A stretch of 64,000 nt of DNA from contig NC_092338.1 of assembly GCF_046630445.1 (NCBI RefSeq), forward strand, positions 345,593,501 through 345,657,500. The letters run 5' to 3'. The position numbers and the translations under genes are program-made. The DNA is from Rutidosis leptorrhynchoides (lineage: Eukaryota; Streptophyta; Magnoliopsida; Asterales; Asteraceae). Positions 1 through 11,219 of this stretch are shown here, one piece after another; the stretch's first letter is position 1, and every line of letters starts with the position of its first letter. Under the pieces are notes generated by a model that made no database searches, was not told where the DNA came from, and worked only from the letters and a program-made list of their open reading frames with translations.

Positions 1-46
1 GTTTGCGTGTATTGTACACATTGGTTTGCGTGTATTGTACATGTTG
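1..46. repeat. Two tandem copies of a 23-bp unit
   Basis: Bases 1-23 and 24-46 repeat a GTTTGCGTGTATTGTACA-type unit with two mismatches. The repeat sits inside the LTR that enters from the left and may continue outside the window. Confidence 0.8.
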
Positions 47-598
47 GTTACATGTATGTTAAAACAGGGGTACTTATTATAGACGTTAAAGCTTAGTTAC
101 CAGGGTGCTCAATCTTGTAGAATATTTTGATAAACGTTTCGGATGAAACAACTGAAATCTTGTGATCCACCTTTATATACAGATTATACGAAACATTAAA
201 ACTATGAACTCACCAACCTTTGTGTTGACACTTGTTAGCATGTTTATTCTCAGGTTCTCTAGAAGTCTTCCGCTGTTTGCTTATATGTTATACAAGCTAT
301 GTGCATGGAGTCTTACATGGCATATTTTCGAGAAAACGTTGCATTCACCAAATCATCACCATGTATCTATTTTGACTGCATTGTCAACTGAAGTATTATT
401 GTAAACTATTATATTACGGTGATTGTCTATATGTAGAAATCATCATATGTCGAAAACCTTTGATTTAAATATTCATTTATGGTGTGCCTTTTCAAAAGAA
501 TGCAATGTTTACAAAACGTATCATATAGAGGTCAAATACCTCGCAATGAAATCAATGAATGACGTGTTCGTCCATATGGATTTGGAGCGATCGTCACA
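1..598 (+). mobile_element. 3' end of a Tekay-type Ty3 LTR (fossil, enters from the left edge)
   Basis: The segment carries the block that ends every Tekay-type LTR in this window: an ACTCACCAACC stretch, then a TTTATTCTCAGG box followed by TTCCGCTGT (about 205-280), then CATATAGAGGTCAAA (about 522-536) and a terminus ending in CGTCACA at 598. Base 599 onward is in the middle of a Ty3 reverse transcriptase reading frame, so this LTR belongs to an element inserted into the pol of another Tekay element. The other end lies outside the window, so the target duplication (expected to be bases 599-603) cannot be confirmed, and I cannot tell a solo LTR from the 3' LTR of a longer element. Confidence 0.75.
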
Positions 599-2875
599 GA
601 TATTCTGGTATATTCTAAGAACGAGAAGGAACATGAACAACATCTCCGTTTGATACTTGAGATGCTCAGGAAGGAGCAGTTGTACACAAAATTTTTGAAG
701 TGTGACTTCTGGCTACAAGAAGTTAAATTTTTGGGTCATATCGTAGGTGTCAATGGTATTCAAGTTGATCCTATGAAGATAGAAAAGGTCAAGAAATGGG
801 AGACTCCTAAATCACCAACGCAGTTTCGAAAATTCTTAGGTCTCGCTAGTTATTATAGGAGATTCATTGAGGAATTTTCTACTATTTCCTGACCGTTAAC
901 AACATTGACTCACAAGGGTACGAAGTATGAGTGGACTGAGCAACATGAGTCTGCATTTCAGTTGTTAAAATAGAAATTGACTACTGCTCCGATTTTGTCT
1001 TTACTCGAAGGGAATGAAGATCTCTTGATTTACTGTGATGCTTCACGACAGAGTTTTAGTTGCGTGTTTATGCAACGGAAGAAAGTGATTGCCTATGGAT
1101 CACGACAACTGAAGGTACATGAACTGAATTACACTACGCACAACTTGGAACTTGGTGTTGTGGTCTTTGCACTGAAGATGTGGAGACACTACTTGTATGG
1201 TACTAAGTTTACTGTTTTCACCGGTCACAAGAGTTTGCAGCATATCTTTGACCAGAAACAACTCAACATGAGGCAGAGACATTGGGTAGAACTATTGAAC
1301 GACTACGACTGCAAGATCCGCTATCATCCTGGAAAGGCTAACGTCGTTGCAGATGCCTTGAGTAGGAAAGAGAAGGCTAAACCTCTCCGAGTTAGAGCGC
1401 TGAATATGACTATCCGAACGAACCTTACTTCTCAGATACACGATGCACAACTTGAGGCTTTGACGCAAGAGAATATTACTATTGAATCACTCAAGGGCCC
1501 AGATAAACAGTTTTCCATTAGTGATGATGGAACTCATTATTTTTCTAATAGAATTTGGGTACCGAAATTTGGCGTATTAAGGGAACTAGTACTAGATGAG
1601 GCACACAAGACAAGATACTTTAATCACCCAGGATCCGACAAGATGTATCAAGATCTTAAGGAACTGTACTGGTGGCCTAATATGAAAGCCGATATTGCTA
1701 CATATGTTGGTAAGTTCTCGATATGTGCTAAAGTCAAGGCAAAACATCAGAAACCATCAGGACTGCTGACACAGCCGGAGATTCCCCAGTGAAGATGGGA
1801 ATGTATTACAATGGACTTTATTACTAAGTTACCCAAGATGATGGGAGGTTACGACACCATCTGGGTTGTTGTGGATCGTCTCACTAAGTCAGCTCACTTT
1901 CTACCGATTAAGGAAACGGATAAGATGGAGAAGTTGGCACATATTTACATCAAAGAAGTGGTATCCCAACATGGAGTGCCGATATCCATTATTTCCGACA
2001 TAGACATCAGATTTACATTTAGGTTCTGGCAAACATTACAGGATGCAATGGGAACTCATTTAGACATGATTACAACGTATCACCCATAAACTGATGGCCA
2101 GAGCGAGAGAACCATCCAGACATTGGAAGACATGCTGAGGGCATGTGTTATTGATTTTATAAATGGATGGGATAAGCATTTGCCACTAGCTGAATTCTCA
2201 TACAACAACAGTTATCACGCTAGCATAAAGGCCGCGCCTTTTGAAGCACTTTATGGCAGAAAGTGTAGATCTCCCGTATGTTGGACTGAACTAGGGGATA
2301 GTCAACTGACTGGTCCTGAGATTAACACGAAACAACTAAGAATATTTTACAGATTCAAGAAAGACTGAAGACGTCTCGAAGTCGTCAAAAGAGTTATGCC
2401 GACGTTAGAAGGTGATATTTGGAATTTTAGGTTGGAGACAAAGTTATGCTCAAGGTATCACCCTAGAAGGGTGTAGTGCGTTTTGGTAAAAGAGGAAATC
2501 TAAGTCCAAGATATATTGAACCATATGAGATTATCGAAAGATTTGGACTGGTAGCGTACAGACTGAAACTAACGCAAGACCTCAGCGAAATTCATGACAC
2601 TTTCCATGTTTCTAATTTGAAGAAATGTTTATCAGACTAAAGTTTAGTGATTCCTTTAGAAGAGATACAAGTTGATAGTAGACTTCATTTCATGGAGGAA
2701 CCTATTGATATCATGGACCGTAAGGTCAAACACTTAAAGCAGAGCAATAAACCGATCGTTAAAGTTCGAAGGAACGCAAGCAGAGGACCAGAATTCACGT
2801 AGGAACGTGAAGGCCAAATGAAACAAAAGTATCCGCAACTGATTTCAGACGAAACAACTCCAACCGACGTACACT
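599..2875 (+). pseudogene. Tekay-type chromovirus pol remnant (RT end, RNase H, integrase, chromodomain)
   Basis: Translated pieces give, in order: the end of Ty3 reverse transcriptase (about 600-890, with ILVYSK and FLGHIV motifs and FRKFLGLASYYRRFI), RNase H (about 1010-1370, CDAS and VADALSR), the integrase zinc-binding part (about 1600-1750), the integrase core and tail (about 1800-2370) and a chromodomain-like tail (about 2690-2870, EEPIDIMDR). The order RT-RNase H-integrase-chromodomain identifies a Tekay (Del) chromovirus. The 5' LTR, gag and protease would lie left of the window, beyond the LTR inserted at 598/599. The copy is decayed, with roughly eight breaks in the visible part, and is a fossil. 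Confidence 0.9.
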
Positions 2876-2881
2876 AAATTT

Positions 2882-2911
2882 CGGGACGAAATTTCATTAA
2901 CGGGGGGATAA
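2882..2911 (+). promoter_or_regulatory. Polypurine tract before the 3' LTR of the Tekay element
   Basis: The stretch CGGGACGAAATTTC followed by AACGGGGGGATAA lies directly against the LTR start TGTAACAACC. An almost identical CGGGACGAAATTTC stretch precedes the 3' LTR of the pol-less element at 50917-50946. This is the plus-strand priming site typical of Tekay elements. Confidence 0.8.
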
Positions 2912-5900
2912 TGTAACAACCCTGCTATTTCCGTTAAGCTTCCTTAACTGTCCGTTAAGTTATTTAACGGAACTTACTTGAATTTTGTGTATTTAATCTA
3001 ATTAAATGCATACTTGAGTTCATGATGAACTACTATATTTAATAGATGATTATATTATTCGGAAATCCTATTTCATGTTTTGAAATACTGAGGAAACGAT
3101 ACGGTTTTGAAAACTGCAACAGAGGTCCCGTGAGACTGCGAAACGATCGACTTGTAATAAAATAATTATTTTTAATAATTATTAACTTTAAGAAAAACTT
3201 ATTTAATTTCTTATATATTTAATGAATTAAACTTTTGGGATGGGTTTTAACGACCGGTTAACGTTTCAGGAACTCGGTACGATTAACGGCAACTAGAAAC
3301 GAACCACACTTAGCGTACTAGCAAGCCAAAGCATAATGTAAATTAATTTTAATAATTATATTATAAAATTATTATGTTTTAAAAATACTTTCAATTTATT
3401 AGAATTTATATAGATTAAAAAACGCGAGAAATTAACGTTTAGCCACTCGGTTCGCGTTTTCGGGCCACAGAACCTATCGACACCTAACGGGCTACACTAT
3501 GAATGTACTAATTTGTTAAATTCATCCCATGGACTTCCTCTTGGACACTCATGGCCAAAATCCACCTCAAGCCCCCCTTGTTGGACTTTTTTGTTCACTA
3601 ATTTGCTTGATGGGTTGTAGTTAGGCCCTAAAACTAACCCTTAAAATCCCTAATTAGAAAAACACACTTATTCACTCCCTCCTACCCTAGAGCCATGAAA
3701 TTTAAAGCCTCCCATCATCATCTTCATCGTCGATCACCATCACAAGAACACCACTCAAAACTGAAAAATAGAACAAGTCTCGTGCATTAAAGTTGTTGCT
3801 TTCTTCATCCTCTACGCGTATATACTCGCAACTTGTGTTTTTAAGGTATAATCACTAACCCTAATAATTCTAGATTAGATTTTTTTCAATTACATAGTGT
3901 ATTAATGCCTAGTGCTCAATTGATTGCATGTATAGTTGTTGTTAGTCGTTAATTTGCTCGATTGTTGTCTTTTGCATGAATCACGAATTTAATTATTATG
4001 AATCTGATTAAATGACTTTATGTACTGATCTTTTAATGTATCTAGATAGATAGATCTCGAAAAATTAATAAATTTGGATTTTGGATTTGCGTATTTTTGT
4101 TATCGTATGCGTAAGTTATGATCAATCGAAGTTTTCGTTAGGGTTTTGCATGGTATACGAATTTTCTGGTATATGTACTTTATGAATTGGTCATTTATAT
4201 GATAACCATTGAATTCTTTGTTAAAATTTACTCAATTTGGACTCAAGAATCGTGTCAAAAGGTTTTGTATTGCTCTCGGTGTGATAAAATAAAAATTGGC
4301 GCTTTATATTGAGCTGAAACTGTTTTCGTAGTCACATGAAATGATCTCACATGAATTATAAGTTGATTGAGACCTTGACCTTCTGGAATATGATTATTTA
4401 GATGTTCTAATCATATTACATTTGTATGATAACTTCTACAAATGTAGTTTGCTATGTGTTGTATGCATCACCAAATGACATGTCTGATTGTTGCTCAAAA
4501 ACTGAAGGTCTGACTTTAATGAATTAACTGTACAAATTGGCTACATGAAAGTCTTTGGTTATTTTATCAATGACACTTTAGAGTGTCTGTAGTAATCTCC
4601 AATTAGCCATTCGTTAAAAGCTATTTTCTAAATTAAATGAGAATTATTCTAAAACTGTTGCGCATGCAGAAACTGATTTGGTAAACCTTAACTAGACCCT
4701 TTCTGAAACCTGACTTGTAGATATCTTATGAGGCCCTGGTCAAGCCTTTTAGAAACTTTTATGAGTCTAGTTGTGATCTGGAGTTGGTCAAATTATTATG
4801 ATATATGTGCTATGAATTATGTGCGTTGCTTGCGACACGTGCATGAATTTGATGCTAAACGATAAACTGTGAACGCGTACTTGACAAACTGTGAACTAAA
4901 ACATGTTAGTTGACTTAGGATTGACATGTTGACTAAGATTGCATGATCTACTGAGATGTTTGACTTTAGTTGACCACTTGACCAAGTTTAACTGTTGGTT
5001 GACTTTTGTTGACTTGCTTGGACTAGTTGACTTTTGCTTGCATGTTGAGTCAGTCAGTCTGAGCACTAGGACTATACGTACACTATGGGTTGACATAGTG
5101 TAACTTATGTATTTACTTAAGGTAACCTATTTGATTAGGTTGGGTTTTATGGTCGTGATCTTTCGACTACTGTACTGTTTTACAAAGAGTTTACTGTGCA
5201 TTTTCAAGGTGAGTCTTCAATCCCCTTTTCATTAACATTTTTGGGATGAGATACATGCTATTTCAAATTATTTTACATATTAGGCACGAGTAACTTAAAC
5301 AAATATACATATGAGTTCAGATCAAAAATCCCTTAGCTTGATTATATTAAATACTTTACGTAAGCTCGACTTATAGGGACGGTACCGTTAGGTTTGACAA
5401 ACATCGCCTCAACGTACGGGGTGCTTATTTTGTTGTAACTTGTACACCTGATCAGTGTATGCTTAGAAAGGGTGAAAGGAAGACGCGTAGCGACTTAGAT
5501 ATCTGCAGGGTTAAAGCTTTATAATCAAGTGCTCATGATAATGTATAATTTTTACGATGTTTTTTAGAAATCTTGTGGCCTAACTTACGTTGAATGATAC
5601 TTAAACTTGATGTTTACAAACTAGAAACTAGACATGGTAATGTCTACAAGCAGTTGAAACAAAAAGAACTTTTTGATGTCATACACAGTTGAAACATGAC
5701 ATTTCCGATTACCAACAGACACTTGACATTTGCTGTATGCAAACTTTTGATATTAAACTTTGATGGTTTAAACTGATAAATGTTTATAGATTTCTGAATA
5801 CTGATTTTGGATACCGATTACTGATAAACGATTTTAATAATTGATTTTTGATAAATGATTTATATAAACTGTTTTATGAAACATACGAAAACTATTTACT

Positions 5901-6061
5901 TAAACCTGTAGATTCACTCAACTTTATGTTGACCCGTTTTGCATGTTTTATCTCAGGTATTAGTTGCTTCCGCTGTAGAACATTGCCGTTACTTAGAATT
6001 CAAGTCAAGCACTCGGACCAGAGTTAACATCACCGTTAATGGATTTTGACGGGGTGTTATA
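2912..6061 (+). mobile_element. 3' LTR of the Tekay chromovirus (about 3.15 kb)
   Basis: It starts at TGTAACAACCC right after the polypurine tract. It ends near GGGGTGTTATA, about 110 bases after the shared LTR-end block (TTTATCTCAGG then CTTCCGCTGT, about 5948-5980). A TTTTTGGGATGAGATACATGC segment near 5238-5258 matches the equivalent place in the LTRs at 23302, 43303 and 50947. The left half is unrelated in sequence to those LTRs. The right boundary is inferred from the end motif and is uncertain by a few bases. No target duplication can be tested because the left end is outside the window. Confidence 0.75.
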
Positions 6062-6417
6062 CTATACCCATTACAACGGACGTCTATAGTGGCAGTTTTC
6101 CAAAGTTGTAAATAAATGACGAATTTTCCAGTTTTTAAATATAGTTTTTTTTTTTTTTACTTTTTATATTCAAAGTTACGAATTTAGTTTAGATTTTAGG
6201 GTTTTAAGTTAGTTTTGAAACTTCTTTTCTTTTGCTTTTTGGATTCAAGGTGTTCAAGTTTTTATCTTACTTTAAGGTACCATTCTATTTAATTTATTTC
6301 ATTCTTTTATATTATGTTTAGTTTTATTTGTATGCTTTTATTTTCGTATCTAACCATGACTAAACGTTCATGGTGGTTATCTGGACAAAAAGATGAACTG
6401 GGATTAAAACTAATGGA

Positions 6418-6472
6418 AGCCGTCGGCTCTGGTGTTTATAACCGAGGGCTATACTCCAGAAAGCCGACGGCT
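6418..6472. repeat. GC-rich hairpin with GCCGTCGGC arms
   Basis: The left arm AGCCGTCGGCTCTGG pairs with the right arm CCAGAAAGCCGACGGCT apart from a two-base bulge, giving a stem of about 15 bp in otherwise AT-rich DNA. Its function is unknown. Confidence 0.75.
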
Positions 6473-6838
6473 ATGGATGAAAATTTCGGTAGTTTTGGTC
6501 TTAACCAGAACTGTTGAATTCTGGCTTCTATGATTGTATGATTCCGTTTATTATTGTTATGATTTAAGACTTAATGGATTGCTTAATTTGTAAGTGGATA
6601 AATGCTTAGGTTAACACATCATTAATTTAAGTTATTTTTTTACTTGATTTAAATTACTTAGAAGATTAGCACATCTGAAAAAAGTGTTTAAATTGCATGA
6701 AGTTTAGTTAAGAATTTCTAGGAGTAGTTTATGGATGAATATTAATTACACTTATATAATATTGATTAAATTGTTAGGCTTGATTAATAAACCATGGTTG
6801 TTGTTAATTTGTATGGACAATTTCATGAGAATCTGAAT

Positions 6839-6988
6839 AATGTTGAATCTGATTAGGTTGATTAGCTTATCTATTTGTCAGTCTGATTGAACGTTATCCT
6901 AGTTCTCATCACTAATGTTGAATCTGATTAGGTTGATTAGCTTATCTATTTGTCAGTCTGATTGAATGTTATCTTAGTTCTCATCACA
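6839..6988. repeat. Tandem duplication of a 75-bp unit
   Basis: The segment beginning AATGTTGAATCTGATTAGG is repeated head to tail at 6914 with two mismatches, which indicates a recent local duplication in non-coding DNA. Confidence 0.85.
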
Positions 6989-7059
6989 AAACTTACTTGA
7001 TATTTATTATGAAATTATATGAATTCTATAAAATCGGGATACTTACTTTGTATGCCTAC

Positions 7060-8307
7060 TTAGTTGATAGGTTTATTCCCCTTGTTCTGGTCCATAGCTG
7101 CAACTCCTTTTCCTTTATTCTTTACAACATCTTTCAAACCATCCGCATCCACCTTCGCAGTATTCTGAATGTTGACATTCTCAGGACACTGAGTGTCCCG
7201 ATGTCCAGAAACTTTACAACCCGAACAATGTGGAGGATTCCACTCTTATTCAATAATAACAAGATCTATAGACTTCCTTACACCATTCAAATCTGGAGTC
7301 GCATCTGTTTTATGCTTCTTAAGATCTCGTTTTGCTGAAACTTCAATCATAGCTCTAGCATAACTCATACGACCTCAAGCTCAACACACATTGTGCTCGT
7401 GTATGAGTCCAGCATGATGGGATTTCCAATTTTTAATGCAATGATACTTATACCATCTTCATTATAACCTGTCAGCAGAACATCATGGAGTTTAACCCAA
7501 ACTGGCACCGTTATCAAGTCTTCCTTGGATAACACTATATTGGCCCACTACTTTCTCACCATTATTAGCATGGTTCTAATCATCTATGGTACATTCTTCA
7601 ATACATCTAACATCCTTGAGTCGTGGCTAATTTTAAAAAGAAAAAACATTTTGCATTCATCATTATTTTTTTAATTTCAATGCCATACTTTCCTCGTACA
7701 TTCATTACATAGTTTTTAACAAATGGATAGGAATACATTTACCAATAACGTACCCATATAATGTGTTCATATACATTTCAGTAGCTTCCAACAAAAGCGA
7801 TAATGGTAATTCTACATTTATACCATCCTCCATATTACTTACACTATCATAATATCAAAAATCAACCTTTTGATAATCAACCTTACCATGAAAAGCATTA
7901 CGATAGGAAACAGCAACACACATCTAACCACCATCAGTCCTTGCAGCAGCAGGTCTATTCATCGTACTACCATGTACGCTAGCTTAGTTAACACACCTTG
8001 AAGTGGGGAACGTTGATTTCTCTTAGGGTCTACACATAATGGCGAAAATATGTAATCTTGTTTTTCTTTATCATTCAGATCATTATGATTCATCTTTCTC
8101 ATCCTCACACAATGAGTTAACCGAATGAACACTCACCCTTTATTGATCTTGAACATTTTGATCAACAGGCGATGCCACAAATTCGTTTAAGCTCAACCGC
8201 GAACTCCCTTCCATATCCTAAATGGGTACATCGGCTAACGTGTTATCCAAATCAGACTTTGCTTTCGAAATAGAATCATCTTTTGCAACTTGACGAGTTT
8301 GATTCAT
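7060..8307 (-). pseudogene. Decayed plant LINE ORF1 (DUF4283-type domain plus zinc knuckle)
   Basis: Read on the minus strand from an ATG at 8307, fragments give MNQTRQVAKDDSISK, then a stretch resembling PVWVKLHDVLLTGYNEDG (about 7440-7510), then KRDLKKHKTDATPDL (about 7280-7325), and finally WNPPHCSGCKVSGHRDTQCP, a CX2CX4HX4C zinc knuckle (about 7180-7245). That order matches the ORF1 nucleic-acid-binding protein of plant L1-type LINEs. Several in-frame stops and frame changes interrupt the reading, so it is dead. No ORF2 (endonuclease or reverse transcriptase) follows on the left, so only the 5' part of a LINE seems to be present. The 5' boundary is probably near 8510. Confidence 0.7.
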
Positions 8308-8519
8308 CCTTACCTCCAACAGTGGTTTTTTAAAACCCGTGGTTAGGGTTTTTAAGAATTCTTCTTTTTATTTTCACATTAAGTCTTACCCATGTCAGAG
8401 TACCGAGTAAAACGAACCTAGAAATAAAATTAAGTGTAGAGATTAGAACAATATTGAAGAAGAATGATCAAGATCCATGCCGCAGTTTTTCTCCCAAGAA
8501 AGTGGGGGTAAACTAGGGG

Positions 8520-9100
8520 GTGTTAAATTTTTGTTTAATCCATAGCTTAAAAAGTTTAGAAGCCAATTTTTTAGAATTTATACCAATAAGTGTTCGTGTA
8601 TTTTTTATTTATTAATTCCTCTTGTCTAAATGAATCTATAAAGATTAGTGGGGATTTAGTGATTAATAAAATAAAAAATAATAAAATTTATTTGTTTTAT
8701 TTGTTAAATAACAATCTGAATAATTATAATTAATAAATTAACCATGTAATATGGGTAGTTAAATGGCAGTTAGTAAATTAATGATTTTAATAGAAATTCA
8801 TATTTATTTGAATTTTTTTTATTAAAACACGTATTATTTAATAAGTCAAGAACAAACGTCCTTTAGTAACTATTCATATTAAATTACTATATTATACAAT
8901 AGATAAAAATGGTGAATAGTAACTAGGGGCATTTTTGTCCTTTCACATTTTTTTACTTCTAATTAAATTTCACTAAATTACTATATTATCTAATAGACAA
9001 AAATAGTGAATAGTAACTAGGGGCATTTTCATCCTTCTATATTTTTTTACTTCTAATTAAATTTCACTACACCAACAAAGACCCCACACTTTTTTCAAAT
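8520..9100. other. AT-rich non-coding stretch with a 94-bp tandem duplication
   Basis: No gene is visible. A unit beginning AAATTACTATATTAT occurs at 8881-8974 and again at 8975-9070. Both copies contain GTGAATAGTAACTAGGGGCA and end in a shared ACTTCTAATTAAATTTCACTA. Confidence 0.7.
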
Positions 9101-9569
9101 ATTCAAATCGACCCCCCAAACAGGGGGTAAAGTGTCAAATAACCATTTTCATAAAAAATCTTAAATAAACTCCACTCAAATATTCAACGGGTCATATCTT
9201 CTCGCTCGCAACGAGTTAAATTTTTCCGACACCATCGTTAAACTCGAAATAATTTTAGAAACACAATGTCACTAACTATACGCAAAACGGACGCTTTTTA
9301 AAAAACGCTAAATATTTGGGGTACTTTTTATACACATTGATTTCGTGTTAAATTTTTAAAAGTCGATAATTACATAGCTAAACGCGGAGATGGACATATA
9401 TTGTTAATTTAAAATAACATTTAAATCTTTCACGGGTATACCTTTTAGTTCGACTCGAGTTGCGCTTCAACGACATCATTCTTTAGCCACGAAATAATTT
9501 TACAAACTAAACGCAATAAAATACATTGAAAACCGAACTCCCGGCGCGAAGCGAGGGTTCAACAACTAG
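9100..9569 (+). mobile_element. Helitron-like fragment with a canonical 3' terminus
   Basis: The right end has an imperfect hairpin CCCGGCGCGAAGCGAGGG (9539-9556), then ten bases, then CTAG (9566-9569) followed by T. This is the arrangement of Helitron 3' ends: a hairpin, a short spacer, CTRR, and insertion before T. The interior contains two related modules with CTCGAAATAATTTTA-like and CGAAATAATTTTA-like stretches (about 9180-9260 and 9440-9510). No replicase or helicase frame is present, so it would be non-autonomous. The 5' end was not located. Confidence 0.5.
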
Positions 9570-9884
9570 TTCCATACTATTGAGTCAATTAAGTGCAATT
9601 TAAACATGGACTAAATATAGTTCTAAGGGCAAATCAGATTAAAAAAAGTAAGAATTTAGAAACAAGCAATTGGTCCACCGCGCGATGCTGCGGTAAACTT
9701 AAGAATTTAGAAAAGTCATAGGTTATCGCAAAAAGTTGTTGGTTGTTACATACAAAAGGTTATTACATGAGTTTGCATACATTGCATAATCACATACTCT
9801 TTTTGATCTTGGAATGTCTTTCCTGCACTTGTAGTTAGCGAAAGTTGTCCAACATGACTGTAACATCCGGAATATATTAACACA

Positions 9885-10090
9885 ATTTAATAAGGCACCC
9901 TAAAACATAATAGCCCGAGATATTTAGCGTTTTTTGAAAAACGTCCATTTTGTGGATAGGTAGTTGCGCTGTGTTCATAAAATTATTTCGAGTTGAACCG
10001 TGGTTTCGAAAAATATAACGCGTGGCGAGCGAGAAGATGTGGTCCGTTGAAGATTTGGATAATTTTTTTATTTTAAGTTTTTTTATTTAG
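9885..10090 (-). mobile_element. Inverted, diverged relative of the 9100-9320 module
   Basis: Bases near 9925-10085 read in reverse complement follow 9150-9310: GAGCGAGAAGAT, ACTCGAAATAATTTTA-type and AACGTCC/GCGTCCG-type blocks occur in the same order. The two segments lie about 600 bp apart in opposite orientation. I infer two separate insertions of one family, or one broken inverted pair. At 10090-10150 a GAAATATGTAAGTTTCAC unit is repeated twice. Confidence 0.5.
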
Positions 10091-10199
10091 AAATATGTAA
10101 GTTTCACCCTTTTTTTAAGTTTTATTATTTAGAAATATGTAAGTTTCACTTTAGCTTTGGAGTTTAGGATGTTTGACATTTGGTGATAAAAGGTGCTAG

Positions 10200-11200
10200 T
10201 TGGTACAACGATTTAAACGTAATGTACAACTCCTCTAAGCATAAAGTTGATTACTATTCATAAATAGTAACTCAAACTCAAATTTGCTGTATATATGTAT
10301 AATATAATGTTACTCCTATCTTTTAATGCAATTTTACTAAGCAATTGTTATATGATAAATGAATAAGTAATTGACACGTGTTTATTAATACGATACAGTT
10401 TAGGATAAAATGATTATTTATCCAGTTACCAATCGACACACGGCTCGCATCTGATTGGAGATTTTCTTGACTTTAAGCTATGTATTACAAAGCGCCACGT
10501 GGGACCATCTGGCCCCACCTATCTCTCTCAATCGTGGAGTTGCGTCCAACACGGCTGTTATAAAATAAAGTCAAAAAAGTTTAGTTTTTGAAAAAAAAGG
10601 AAATTGCTATTTTCAGATCATAAACTATTGTCACCAAGATATAATAACTCATATACAGTAATTAACTTGTACAATTTCTTAGCAAAATTAATGTAGTGTT
10701 CTGAAAATGTATATATTAGATTTGTTAAAAGACATAGTTATTTGATTGATTGTTTGTGTGGTGGGGTACCATGGGTTCCACTTTGTTCGATTCTTTTTTG
10801 CGGGAGAAAGCGGGTCACTTCTATGTGAGTGCTCGGTGTTGACGCGTGTACAGTGGCGACTGGGCCCCACACTCCGGGACCATCATCGGAAAATATCCCG
10901 ATGATAACGTTAGCGTGCCACTAATTCATTTGATCAAAGTTTATCTTTGTTAGCATATATAATTTAGATCACTAAATACTTATTCTTTATCATTCATTCA
11001 TTCTTCTAGTAACATAATAACATTTTTTTTCTAGTAACATAATAACATTAACATACTTTTTTGATAAAGATGATGAATCATTCACTGTTTGTTTGTGGAA
11101 TCTGCTAGTACCCGAATTACGAAGTACATGTTAAGGTTTAATTTATCACAAGGTTAAGGCTTTTGTTAATTATTTAGAGTAGCATAGTAAATAAATAGTA
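10200..11200. other. Non-coding, possibly ancestral intergenic DNA with a G-box palindrome
   Basis: No supported frame. The palindrome CCACGTGG (10495-10502) lies in a locally GC-richer stretch, and a second GC-richer stretch lies at 10755-10915. These could be remnants of a promoter, but no transcript or coding start can be tied to them. The element at 11220 was inserted next to this region. Confidence 0.4.
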
Positions 11201-11219
11201 ATTGAATGCAATATAATTT

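Larger units (their letters stand above)
6062..7040. other. Unassigned AT-rich stretch with one GC-rich hairpin and one tandem duplication
   Basis: No coding frame here looks real. A strong inverted repeat at 6418-6472 has arms AGCCGTCGGCT..CTGG and CCAG..AGCCGACGGCT around a loop of about 23 bases. A 75-bp unit is present twice at 6839-6913 and 6914-6988 with two mismatches. The GCCGTCGGC arms recall subterminal motifs of plant CACTA transposons, but I see no CACTA terminus or transposase. Confidence 0.6.

Noticed and set aside
6418-6472. CACTA transposon terminus suggested by GCCGTCGGC arms
   Set aside because: No CACTA terminal motif, 3-bp duplication or transposase was found, so only the hairpin is reported.
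10495-10502. G-box promoter of a host gene
   Set aside because: CCACGTGG occurs by chance at appreciable frequency and no coding start or transcript feature follows.
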